Positions 27,305 through 35,810 of a DNA stretch of 64,000 nucleotides are shown piece after piece. Below the pieces are notes generated by a model. That model was given only the letters and a program-made list of their open reading frames with translations, made no database searches and was not told the DNA's origin. The stretch is taken from the NCBI RefSeq assembly GCF_017377655.1, contig NZ_JAFREL010000083.1:1-64000 (forward strand). Reading direction: 5' to 3'. The translations under genes were made by a program, and so were the position numbers. How positions within the stretch are numbered: position 1 is the stretch's first letter; each line of letters begins with the position of its first letter. Origin of the DNA: Candidatus Enterococcus ferrettii. Lineage in GTDB: Bacteria > Bacillota > Bacilli > Lactobacillales > Enterococcaceae.

Positions 27305-27897
27305 TGAGAAAAGCAGAAGTGACGCGCAATACCTCGGAAACGAAGATTCAACTCCAATTAGCTGTGGACGGGACTGGCCAACAAAATATTAAAACAGGTA
27401 TTGGTTTTCTGGACCACATGCTGGAATTGTTTACTCGTCATGGCCGTTTTGATTTAGAGCTGGTCTGTGACAGCGATATCGAAGTGGATGGCCATCATAC
27501 AACGGAGGATGTAGGGATTGCGATTGGTCGTGCCTTTTCTGAAGCTTTGGGCGAACGTCGCGGAATTAAGCGCTATGGCAGTATGATGCTTCCGATGGAT
27601 GAAGCCTTGGTGATGACTGCTTTAGATATCAGCGGACGTGGAATGGCCGTCGTTGAGCTGGATATTCCTACCGAAAAAATTGGGCAACAGTTTGATACGG
27701 AGCTAGTTGAGGAGTTCTTCATTGCTTTTGCTCGTGAATTAGGAGCAACCATTCACTTACATCAAATTGCTGGCAAAAATAGTCATCATATTGTTGAAGC
27801 CTGCTTTAAAGGATTTGGTCGAGCATTAGGCGAAGCAGTCACCATCAATCAGGCGGCGCCAGATGAAATTCCTTCAACTAAAGGAACGATTATCTAG
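27304..27897 (+). CDS. hisB: Imidazoleglycerol-phosphate dehydratase
   Basis: Manganese-dependent dehydratase, the single-function form (197 aa) without the phosphatase domain of enterobacterial HisB. Metal-binding repeats HHTTEDVGIA and HHIVEACFK are both intact, as is GIGFLDHMLE. The separate PHP phosphatase at the end of the operon supplies the missing activity. Confidence 0.97.
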   Translation: MRKAEVTRNTSETKIQLQLAVDGTGQQNIKTGIGFLDHMLELFTRHGRFDLELVCDSDIEVDGHHTTEDVGIAIGRAFSEALGERRGIKRYGSMMLPMDEALVMTALDISGRGMAVVELDIPTEKIGQQFDTELVEEFFIAFARELGATIHLHQIAGKNSHHIVEACFKGFGRALGEAVTINQAAPDEIPSTKGTII

Positions 27898-27911
27898 AAA
27901 GGGAGAATCTG

Positions 27912-28538
27912 ATGATAGCGATTATTGATTATGGTGTCGGCAATTTATTCAGTTTAACCCGCTCATTGGAATATATTGGCGAGAAGAGTATTGTAACAAG
28001 AGACTTAAGTATCCTAGAAGCGGCCGATCACATTATTCTACCTGGTGTTGGCGCCTTTGGGGATGCAATTGAAAAATTGGAGCAGCTGGAATTAGTTGCG
28101 CCAATTCAGCAATTAGCAGCCAGCGGAAAACACTTCTTAGGGATTTGTTTAGGGATGCAGCTGCTATTCGAAACGAGTGAAGAATTCGGCAATTATCGAG
28201 GGCTAGGGTTGATTCCTGGAAAGATTATTTCTATGACAGAGGCCTTTCAAAAACAGGGGATTGATTTGAAGGTACCGCAAATTGGCTGGAACCAATTGGA
28301 AATTTTGCAGGAGGATTGCCCGCTGATTCGCGCTATCCAACAAGGCGATTATGTTTATTATGTGCATAGCTTCTATGGAGCGGATTGCGAAGACTCATTG
28401 GTTGCAGTTAGCGATTATGGTGTCAAAATTCCCGGGATTGTCCAAAAGGAAAATGTCATGGGAACTCAGTTTCATCCAGAAAAAAGCGGCGATGTCGGAT
28501 TGAAGATTCTTAAAGCATTTGCGGAGGTGGGAAAATGA
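27912..28538 (+). CDS. hisH: Imidazole glycerol phosphate synthase, glutaminase subunit
   Basis: Class I glutamine amidotransferase that feeds ammonia to HisF. Nucleophile Cys in GICLGMQLLF, and catalytic His-Pro-Glu in GTQFHPEKSG. 208 aa. ATG follows AAAGGGAG. Its stop overlaps the hisA start by 4 bases. Confidence 0.97.
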   Translation: MIAIIDYGVGNLFSLTRSLEYIGEKSIVTRDLSILEAADHIILPGVGAFGDAIEKLEQLELVAPIQQLAASGKHFLGICLGMQLLFETSEEFGNYRGLGLIPGKIISMTEAFQKQGIDLKVPQIGWNQLEILQEDCPLIRAIQQGDYVYYVHSFYGADCEDSLVAVSDYGVKIPGIVQKENVMGTQFHPEKSGDVGLKILKAFAEVGK

Positions 28539-29254
28539 AAATCTTTCCAGCAATCGATTTATTAAATCAAAAGGTCGTTCGTTTGTATCAAGGAGACTAC
28601 GATCAGCAGGAAATCTTTGGTGATGATCCAGCAGCTTTTGCCAAGTCCTTTGAGGAGGCGGGAGCAAAATATCTGCATTTGGTCGATTTGGATGGTGCTA
28701 AGGCTGGGAAGCTGCACTATTTCGAAATTGCGAAGCAAATTGTTGAACAAACCAACTTGTTTGTCGAAGTTGGCGGTGGTATTCGCGATGAAGCAACGAT
28801 TCAACATTGTCTGGATGCTGGAGTAGATCGGGTAATTTTAGGAACAATTGCGCAAAAAGATCCTGAGTTTACACAAGCTATGCTGGCAAAGTATGGCGAG
28901 AAAATTGCCATTGGAGTAGATGCTAAAGAGGGAAAAGTAGCAGTAGAGGGCTGGTTGGAGAAAACCGAAACTGATGCTTTTGAATTCTGTCAGCAGCTGC
29001 AAAGCTGGGGAGCAAAGACCATTATTTTCACGGAGATTTCCCGGGATGGGACAGGTCAAGGAATTAATATTCCTTTGTACCAGAAACTGAATGAATTAGA
29101 TTTGGAAATTGTGGCTTCTGGCGGAGTGGCCAGTTTAGCGGATATTGAACAATTAAAGGCGATTCAGATTGGTGGAGCAATTGTCGGCAAATCCCTTTAT
29201 AATGGCAGCTTGAAGCTAGAGGATGTCTTGGCAGCCGGCAAGGAGGAGAACTAA
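28535..29254 (+). CDS. hisA: ProFAR isomerase
   Basis: TIM-barrel Amadori isomerase of the pathway. N-terminal catalytic Asp in FPAIDLLNQKVVRL, phosphate-binding VEVGGGIRD, and later EISRDGTG and ASGGVASLADI. 239 aa. It overlaps both neighbours (ATGA with hisH, TAATG with hisF). Confidence 0.97.
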   Translation: MKIFPAIDLLNQKVVRLYQGDYDQQEIFGDDPAAFAKSFEEAGAKYLHLVDLDGAKAGKLHYFEIAKQIVEQTNLFVEVGGGIRDEATIQHCLDAGVDRVILGTIAQKDPEFTQAMLAKYGEKIAIGVDAKEGKVAVEGWLEKTETDAFEFCQQLQSWGAKTIIFTEISRDGTGQGINIPLYQKLNELDLEIVASGGVASLADIEQLKAIQIGGAIVGKSLYNGSLKLEDVLAAGKEEN

Positions 29255-30012
29255 TGCTCGCAAAACGAATTATTCCTTGTTTGGATGTCCGGGATGGCCG
29301 AGTAGTCAAGGGGGTAAACTTTGCTGGGCTGAAGGATGTGAATGATCCAGTTACTTTGGCGCGTTTTTACAATGAGCAGGGAGCGGATGAATTAGTTTTC
29401 TACGATATTACAGCTTCAGCTGAAGATCGTGAGCTGTTTACTGATATTTTAGAGGCTGTTGCCTCGGAGGTATTTATTCCTTTGACTGTGGGCGGCGGAA
29501 TTAATGAAGTAGCTGATTTTGAACGGGTATTAAATTGTGGTGCCGATAAAGTCAGTGTTAATTCCGGGGCTTTGCGAAATCCTCAACTGATTGAGGATGG
29601 GGCCAAGCGTTACGGCAGTCAATGTGTGGTTCTTTCGGTTGATATTCGAAAGGTAGGCGATCAGTGGCGGGTTTTTGCTAAAGGTGGTCGCGAAGATACT
29701 GGTATGGACGCGTTAGAATGGATCAAAAAAGGCGAAGCATTAGGTGCCGGCGAGCTGGTAATTAACAGCATGGATACGGATGGCGTGAAGCAGGGATTTG
29801 ATTTACCTTTGTTAACAGCGGTTAGTGAAATCAGCTCATTACCGATTGTTGCCTCTGGAGGAGCCGGAAACAGTGAAGATTTTTATCGCTTGTTCCAGCT
29901 GCCCAATATTGAAGCAGGCTTAGCAGCTTCTATTTTTCATTATGGCGAAGTAAAAATTCCTGATTTAAAGCGTCAATTAACAGAAAAAGCAATTCCAATG
30001 CGAATTGTTTAG
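29254..30012 (+). CDS. hisF: Imidazole glycerol phosphate synthase, cyclase subunit
   Basis: TIM-barrel cyclase paired with HisH. N-terminal Asp in RIIPCLDVRDGRVVKG, the phosphate sites PLTVGGGI and VASGGAGN, and second catalytic Asp in NSMDTDGVKQGFD. 252 aa. Confidence 0.97.
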   Translation: MLAKRIIPCLDVRDGRVVKGVNFAGLKDVNDPVTLARFYNEQGADELVFYDITASAEDRELFTDILEAVASEVFIPLTVGGGINEVADFERVLNCGADKVSVNSGALRNPQLIEDGAKRYGSQCVVLSVDIRKVGDQWRVFAKGGREDTGMDALEWIKKGEALGAGELVINSMDTDGVKQGFDLPLLTAVSEISSLPIVASGGAGNSEDFYRLFQLPNIEAGLAASIFHYGEVKIPDLKRQLTEKAIPMRIV

Positions 30013-30024
30013 AGGAGGAAGCAG

Positions 30025-30660
30025 ATGGAACTGAAATTTGATGAACAAGGCTTAATCCCAGTTATTGTACAGGATGCCCAAACCAATCAAGTCTTGACCT
30101 TGGCTTATATGAATCAAGAAAGTTTAACCCTAACGTTGAAGGATCGTTTAATGACCTTTTATTCCCGCAGCCGTCAAGAGTTATGGCGCAAAGGAGAAAC
30201 TAGCGGGAACTACCAGCATTTAGTCTCTTTAACCGCTGATTGCGACCAAGATGCCTTAGTTGCTAAGGTGACCAAGGATGGGCCGGCCTGCCATACTGGT
30301 TCAGAAAGCTGCTTTACTGAACAGCTTTTTGGTGAGCAGGAGCAGGAGAAAGTTCAACTAACTGATCTTTATCAATTAATTAAAGAGCGCAAAACGTCTC
30401 CTAAGGAAGGTAGTTATACCAGCTACCTGTTCGATAAGGGGTTAGAAAAGATTTTAAAAAAAATTGGTGAGGAATCTACCGAAGTTGTTATTGGAGCAAT
30501 GAAGGCAGATCGTCAGGAAACTGTTTTTGAAGCAGCGGATTTAACTTATCATATGCTAGTGCTTTTAGTGGAAATGGGCATCACGGTAGAAGAGGTTCAG
30601 CAGGAATTAGCCAAACGGCATGTCGTTGATCATAAGGTGAAGCAAGAAACGTTAAAATAG
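30025..30660 (+). CDS. hisIE: Bifunctional phosphoribosyl-AMP cyclohydrolase / phosphoribosyl-ATP pyrophosphatase
   Basis: Fused HisI (about 1-110) and HisE (about 115-211) catalysing steps two and three. HisI shows FYSRSRQELWRKGETSGN and a zinc cysteine pair around CDQDALV and CHTGSESC. HisE shows KIGEESTEVVIGAMK and the ADLTYHMLVLL helix. ATG follows AGAGGAGGAAG, 12 bases after hisF. Confidence 0.96.
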   Translation: MELKFDEQGLIPVIVQDAQTNQVLTLAYMNQESLTLTLKDRLMTFYSRSRQELWRKGETSGNYQHLVSLTADCDQDALVAKVTKDGPACHTGSESCFTEQLFGEQEQEKVQLTDLYQLIKERKTSPKEGSYTSYLFDKGLEKILKKIGEESTEVVIGAMKADRQETVFEAADLTYHMLVLLVEMGITVEEVQQELAKRHVVDHKVKQETLK

Positions 30661-30671
30661 GGGGAAGTTTC

Positions 30672-31496
30672 ATGTTCTATTCAAACGCACATACCCACAG
30701 CACCTGGTGTGATGGTAAGGATACTATGCAATCGATGGCTGAGGCAGCTATTCAATTAGGTTTTACTGACTTAGGTTTTACCAGCCATTCTTCAGCACCC
30801 TTTGATCCTTCTTGCCCTGGCGTTGCTGATGAAGCAGGGTACCAAAAAGAGGCCCATGGGCTACAGGAGCAATTCAAGGATTATTTGACGATTCGTGTAG
30901 GGTTGGAATGGGACTACTATAGTCCAGATCCACAGATTGGCTATGACTATTTTGTAGGATCGGTGCATTATTTACCACCAAGAAATGGCATCTATCGTTC
31001 GGTTGATGAAAGTCCGGAAACGCTGATGGAAACTTTGCGGGACTGGTATGGCGGCGACAAGCTGTTAATGATTCAGGACTACTACGACACCGTAGTGAGC
31101 CATATTCAACAGCATCAGCCAAAAATCGTCGGGCATTTTGATCTGATTACAAAGTTTAATGGGAAGGCCCCTTGGTTTGATGATACCAGCAGCGCATACC
31201 AGAAGATTGCTTTAAAGGCATTAGATGACGTAATTGATTTGGTTCAATCCTATGACGGTTTGGTAGAAGTGAATACTGGAGCTATTTCTCGTAATTGGCG
31301 AACACAGCCCTATCCGGATTGTTTCTTGCTGCAGCAGCTGCAGTTAAGAGAATGCCCGGTGATTGTCACTAGTGACAGTCATGAAACAAATACGTTAAAT
31401 TTTCATTTTAAAGAGACCGGTGAACTATTAAAGTCCTTAGGTTTTACCTCGACATTTCAATTAAAGGATGGCGAATTTCAAAAAATTTCGTTTTAA
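30672..31496 (+). CDS. hisK: Histidinol-phosphatase, PHP family
   Basis: Removes phosphate from histidinol phosphate. PHP-type metal ligands are visible: AHTHSTW at the N-terminus, GFTSHS, the GLEWDYY region, VGHFDLI and the C-terminal SDSHE. 274 aa, the HisJ/HisK type found in Bacillus and Lactococcus. Last gene of the his operon. Only 12 bases separate it from the glyQS promoter, and no terminator is seen between. Confidence 0.95.
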   Translation: MFYSNAHTHSTWCDGKDTMQSMAEAAIQLGFTDLGFTSHSSAPFDPSCPGVADEAGYQKEAHGLQEQFKDYLTIRVGLEWDYYSPDPQIGYDYFVGSVHYLPPRNGIYRSVDESPETLMETLRDWYGGDKLLMIQDYYDTVVSHIQQHQPKIVGHFDLITKFNGKAPWFDDTSSAYQKIALKALDDVIDLVQSYDGLVEVNTGAISRNWRTQPYPDCFLLQQLQLRECPVIVTSDSHETNTLNFHFKETGELLKSLGFTSTFQLKDGEFQKISF

Positions 31497-31508
31497 GCTA
31501 AATACGAT

Positions 31509-31538
31509 TTGACAAACCATAGGAAAAGTCGCTATTAT
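31509..31538 (+). promoter_or_regulatory. Promoter of glyQS
   Basis: Consensus TTGACA at 31509-31514, an 18-base spacer and TATTAT at 31533-31538, immediately before the T-box leader. Confidence 0.75.
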
Positions 31539-31539
31539 A

Positions 31540-31745
31540 GTAGCAAGTTGAATAGGTGCGTTGAGCAAAAAAAGAAGTTCATCCCTCAGTGAAGCGAGTT
31601 CGGGTCAGTGGAAGCCGAATGTGATATGAATTTTCCCGGCGTTTGTGAGCACAGTAGTTGAAAGCTGCCAAGTTTTTTTGACTTGGAAGTAGGGTGGAAC
31701 CGCGTTAATACGTCCCTATGTCTATTGCAGACATAGGGCTTTTTC
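31540..31745 (+). promoter_or_regulatory. T-box riboswitch of glyQS (tRNA-Gly)
   Basis: T-box AGGGTGGAACCGCG at 31691-31704. A stem III-like hairpin CCAAG...CTTGG lies just before it. A terminator stem CCCTATGTCT / AGACATAGGG (31714-31723, 31729-31738) runs into T5. The compact leader fits the known short glyQS type. Glycine specificity is taken from the downstream genes; I could not fix the specifier codon with certainty. Confidence 0.94.
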
Positions 31746-31776
31746 ATGTTTTTAGAACATTCAAGGAGGAAAATAA

Positions 31777-32667
31777 ATGAGTAAACGATCCATGCAAGAC
31801 ATTATTTTGACATTGCAAAAATTTTGGTCCGACAATGGTTGTATGCTGATGCAGGCTTATGACACAGAAAAGGGTGCCGGAACGATGAGTCCTTATACCT
31901 TTTTACGGGCAATTGGACCAGAACCTTGGCGGGCAGCTTACGTGGAACCATCACGTCGGCCAGCGGATGGACGCTACGGAGAAAATCCCAACCGTTTGTA
32001 TCAGCACCATCAGTTTCAGGTAGTGATGAAGCCTTCACCAGAGAATATTCAAGAGCTGTACTTAGACAGCTTGCGCTTACTGGGAATTGATCCACTGGAG
32101 CATGACATCCGTTTTGTAGAAGACAATTGGGAAAATCCATCAATGGGTTGTGCAGGACTAGGCTGGGAAGTTTGGTTAGATGGGATGGAAATCACCCAAT
32201 TTACTTATTTCCAACAAGTTGGCGGACTACCTTGTCATCCTGTAACAGCTGAATTAACTTATGGTTTGGAACGTTTGGCTTCTTATATTCAAGAAGTGGA
32301 AAGTGTCTATGATCTGCAATGGTCAGATGATGTAAAATATGGCGAAATCTTCAAGCAGCCAGAATATGAACATTCAAAATATTCCTTTGAAGTTAGTGAC
32401 CAAAAGATGCTGCTGGATAACTTTGATAAATTCGAAAAGGAAGCACAACGATGCATTGATGAAGATTTAGTGCATCCGGCCTATGATTACATTTTAAAAT
32501 GCAGTCATACCTTCAACCTACTAGATGCGCGCGGAGCCGTTTCAGTCACTGAACGGGCAGGCTACTTGGCACGCATTCGTAATATGGCACGAGCTGTTGC
32601 GAAAATCTTTGTGGCAGAACGTGAAAAATTAGGATTCCCATTGTTAAATCATGAGGAGGGCAAATAA
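31777..32667 (+). CDS. glyQ: Glycyl-tRNA synthetase alpha subunit
   Basis: Catalytic class II subunit of the alpha2-beta2 bacterial GlyRS. Starts [13 protein letters not shown]; has the family segments [27 protein letters not shown] and [13 protein letters not shown]. 296 aa. ATG follows AAGGAGG. glyS follows after 2 bases. Confidence 0.98.
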   Translation: MSKRSMQDIILTLQKFWSDNGCMLMQAYDTEKGAGTMSPYTFLRAIGPEPWRAAYVEPSRRPADGRYGENPNRLYQHHQFQVVMKPSPENIQELYLDSLRLLGIDPLEHDIRFVEDNWENPSMGCAGLGWEVWLDGMEITQFTYFQQVGGLPCHPVTAELTYGLERLASYIQEVESVYDLQWSDDVKYGEIFKQPEYEHSKYSFEVSDQKMLLDNFDKFEKEAQRCIDEDLVHPAYDYILKCSHTFNLLDARGAVSVTERAGYLARIRNMARAVAKIFVAEREKLGFPLLNHEEGK

Positions 32668-32669
32668 AA

Positions 32670-34748
32670 ATGGCAAAAGATCTATTATTAGAAATCGGTT
32701 TAGAAGAAATGCCTGCCCATGTGGTTTGGCCCAGCAGTAAACAGCTGGAAGAACGTGTAGTGAAATTTTTAGAAGAAAATAGTTTAACCTTTGATTCAGT
32801 GGAAAGCTTTTCAACCCCTCGTCGTTTGGGGATTCGAGTAACCAATATTCCTGATCGTCAAGAAGATGTTCAAGAAGAAGTTAAAGGGCCAGCTAAGAAG
32901 ATTGCTCAGGACGCAGAGGGGAATTGGAGCAAGGCAGCAGAAGGATTTGTTCGTGGGCAAGGTTTGACCACGGAGGCCATTACTTTCCGTGAAGTGAATG
33001 GTGTTGAATATGTTTATGTAACAAAGTATATTCATGGAAAAGAAAGCAACGAAGTGTTAACGCAATTAGATAAAGTTATCACTAGTATGACTTTCCCAGT
33101 AACTATGCATTGGGGCGATACTACTTTTGAATATATTCGTCCAATTCACTGGATGGTGGCTTTATTGGATGAAGAAGTGATCCCTTTTGAAATTTTAGAT
33201 GTGAAAACGGGTCGTGAAACCCGCGGACATCGTTTCTTAGGTGACAACGCGGTAATCAATGAGCCAAAAGAATACGAAGAAAAATTGAAGGAACAATTTG
33301 TCATTGCGAATGCCCAAGAGCGCCAACAAATGATTATTGATCAAATCAATCAATTGGCTGCCGAGAATAAATGGCAAATTGATCTGGATGCGGATCTTTT
33401 AGAAGAAGTAACTAATTTGGTTGAATATCCAACTGTTTTTGTGGGCGACTACGAAGAGCGCTTCTTATCCGTTCCTGAAGAAGTTTTAGTTACTTCCATG
33501 AAGGAACATCAACGCTATTTTGATGTTCGTAATCAAAAAGGAATCTTGCTTCCTCACTTTATTTCTGTACGTAACGGGAATAATGTTAAGCTGGACAATG
33601 TCATTAAAGGAAATCAAAAAGTACTAACTGCTCGCTTGGAGGATGCGGACTTTTTCTACGAAGAGGACAAAAAGCTCACTATTGATGCTTGTGTTGAAAA
33701 ACTGAAAAACGTAACCTTCCATGAAAAAATCGGCAGCATCTATGAAAAAATGCAGCGGGTTGGCAAAATTAGTCAGCTGATTGGTAAACAAGTAGGCTTA
33801 ACAGAGGACGAATTAGCTGATTTGCAGCGAGCTTCCGAGATTTATAAGTTTGACCTAGTCACTAATATGGTGGGTGAATTCCCTGAACTGCAAGGGATTA
33901 TGGGTGAGAAATATGCGTTGCTGCAGGGTGAAAAACCAGCAGTTGCTCAGGCTGTTCGAGAGCACTACCTGCCGATTTCAGCTGAAGGTGATTTGCCTGA
34001 ATCGAATATTGGGGCAGTTTTGGCAGTAGCTGACAAGCTGGACAGTATTTTAGCCTTCTTTGCGGTAGAAATGATTCCAAGTGGTTCAAACGACCCATAT
34101 GCTTTGCGTCGTCAAACTTATGGAATTGTACGTATTATTGAAAACAAAGGCTGGAGTTTCCCATTCCGGAAAGTTCAGCAAGTAGTAGCTGAAGCAATTA
34201 ATGCAGATGAAGCCAGCTTTGGCATTCATTTCAATCAAGATCAACAAGCATTAGTGGACTTCTTCAAAGGCCGTTTACGCCAACGTCTGCAGCTGCAAAA
34301 TATCCGTCATGACTTGATTGATGCAGTATTGGCATCGAAGCAGGATGACTTAACCCAAATTTTTGAAGCGGCTCGTATTTTTGGTCAACATGTTAAGGAT
34401 GTTGATTTCAAGGAATCGATGGAAGCTTTAACTCGGGTAATCAACTTAGCCAAGAAAGTAAATCCTGAAGCGGTTGGTCAAAAGGTTGATCCAAAACTCT
34501 TTGAAAATGAGAGTGAAAAAGAATTATTTGCTGCGGTAAAATCTGCTTGTGATCAGTTTGGCGATCAATCCATGGCAGATAATTATGAAATGCTAGCAAA
34601 CCTGCGTCCGGTGATTGAGCGCTACTTTAACGAAACGATGGTTATGGCAGAAGACGAAAAAGTCCGCAATAACCGATTAACTCAATTAGCACAGATTGCT
34701 GATATGGCGGAAGCTCTAGCAAGTATCGATAAAATCATTACAAAATAA
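32670..34748 (+). CDS. glyS: Glycyl-tRNA synthetase beta subunit
   Basis: Large tRNA-binding subunit of GlyRS. N-terminal [23 protein letters not shown] and [15 protein letters not shown] are diagnostic; the middle holds an HD-like region and the C-terminus the anticodon-binding DALR-type helices. 692 aa is normal. Strong terminator follows. Confidence 0.98.
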   Translation: MAKDLLLEIGLEEMPAHVVWPSSKQLEERVVKFLEENSLTFDSVESFSTPRRLGIRVTNIPDRQEDVQEEVKGPAKKIAQDAEGNWSKAAEGFVRGQGLTTEAITFREVNGVEYVYVTKYIHGKESNEVLTQLDKVITSMTFPVTMHWGDTTFEYIRPIHWMVALLDEEVIPFEILDVKTGRETRGHRFLGDNAVINEPKEYEEKLKEQFVIANAQERQQMIIDQINQLAAENKWQIDLDADLLEEVTNLVEYPTVFVGDYEERFLSVPEEVLVTSMKEHQRYFDVRNQKGILLPHFISVRNGNNVKLDNVIKGNQKVLTARLEDADFFYEEDKKLTIDACVEKLKNVTFHEKIGSIYEKMQRVGKISQLIGKQVGLTEDELADLQRASEIYKFDLVTNMVGEFPELQGIMGEKYALLQGEKPAVAQAVREHYLPISAEGDLPESNIGAVLAVADKLDSILAFFAVEMIPSGSNDPYALRRQTYGIVRIIENKGWSFPFRKVQQVVAEAINADEASFGIHFNQDQQALVDFFKGRLRQRLQLQNIRHDLIDAVLASKQDDLTQIFEAARIFGQHVKDVDFKESMEALTRVINLAKKVNPEAVGQKVDPKLFENESEKELFAAVKSACDQFGDQSMADNYEMLANLRPVIERYFNETMVMAEDEKVRNNRLTQLAQIADMAEALASIDKIITK

Positions 34749-34757
34749 GCAGAAAGA

Positions 34758-34789
34758 AACCTTCAGACAAACGCATCTGAAGGTTTTTT
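34758..34789. terminator. Terminator between glyS and the AEC transporter gene
   Basis: Perfect 10-bp stem AACCTTCAGA / TCTGAAGGTT followed by T6 on the plus strand. It lies between converging genes and can serve both. Confidence 0.9.
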
Positions 34790-34792
34790 GCA

Positions 34793-35734
34793 TTATAAAA
34801 TGAGTTTTAGTAGCACTGGGATATACACAAGATACAATAGAACCGAATAGCCTAATGAAGAAGCAGCGTATTCCTGATCACCGCCGTAGGATCGAGCGAG
34901 GATCGGTACGGAGTTTTGTACCGGCATGGCTGATTGAATGATAAAGACAGACAGCATCAGCTCAGGGACATGAATCCATTGCCCCAATAACCAAACAATT
35001 AACGGGGACAGCAAATAACGGCCTACTAAAACGCCAAGAATGTCCTTATTCAGCTTAAGGTTTCGAATTCCTACATTGTATACGATGATTCCGATGACAA
35101 ACATTGACAAGGGTGTAGTTAAATTACCTAGGTAAGCAAAAAAGGTCGCAGCTTCACTCGGCATAGGCAGGCTAAGCAGTACCCAGCCAACGCCCACTAA
35201 AAATCCTAACAGAGCAGGTGAGAATATTTTTTTTAGAACCTGCAACGGATGAAAATGAACCGTTGCTTGTTCGATTTGCGGATGGTCTTTGGCAATCAAA
35301 TAGATTCCGATGGTCCAAAATAAGGTTGTATTCACAATGTAATAGAGCAGGACATAGGGCACTGATTTCTCACCAAAGATAGCTAAATTAATCGGTAAGC
35401 CAATAAAAATCGTATTGGAGCAAGTAAACATTGTGGCGAAGGCTCCTTGGCGACCTTCTGAAACCTTGAATAGTTTGACATATAGGTAGCTGAAGGCAAA
35501 GGTCAGCAGCATGGAAATAAGCGGAATAATCATTCCACTGAATAATTGCAAAAATTCTTCACGGGAAAAGTTCTTGGTAATATTCAAAAACATATTGCAG
35601 GGAAGGGCAATTTGCAGCACCAATTTGGAGAAAACATCTCCCACTTGGTTGGTAAACCACTGTTTATAGGTCAAAAAATAGCCAATAAACATTAAAGCAA
35701 AAATTAAAAATATATTGATATATGCAGATAGCAT
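34793..35734 (-). CDS. AEC-family transporter (auxin efflux carrier-like, malate permease type)
   Basis: A 313-residue membrane protein with about ten hydrophobic helices and the AEC pattern: N-terminal FALMFIGYFLTYKQW, and the second-half motif FIIQSAMPVQNSVPILA followed by a Gly-Asp-rich loop. Bacterial members carry organic acids or other small anions; the substrate here is unknown. A GTG at 35743 is in frame, but GAGGTG places the start at ATG 35734. It is separated from fbp upstream by a terminator. Malate or another carboxylate would fit the gluconeogenic neighbours, but that is inference. Confidence 0.85.
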   Translation of the reverse strand: MLSAYINIFLIFALMFIGYFLTYKQWFTNQVGDVFSKLVLQIALPCNMFLNITKNFSREEFLQLFSGMIIPLISMLLTFAFSYLYVKLFKVSEGRQGAFATMFTCSNTIFIGLPINLAIFGEKSVPYVLLYYIVNTTLFWTIGIYLIAKDHPQIEQATVHFHPLQVLKKIFSPALLGFLVGVGWVLLSLPMPSEAATFFAYLGNLTTPLSMFVIGIIVYNVGIRNLKLNKDILGVLVGRYLLSPLIVWLLGQWIHVPELMLSVFIIQSAMPVQNSVPILARSYGGDQEYAASSLGYSVLLYLVYIPVLLKLIL

Positions 35735-35759
35735 GAACAACACCTCGCTTCAACTATAC

Positions 35760-35801
35760 CGAAAAACCCCTCTCCCAACAAGATGAATTGGAAGAGGAGT
35801 G
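35760..35801 (-). terminator. Terminator of fbp
   Basis: On the minus strand CCTCTTCCAA pairs with TTGGGAGAGG (one G-T), followed by GG and T5, between fbp and the AEC gene. Confidence 0.8.
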
Positions 35802-35810
35802 AAAATTTTC

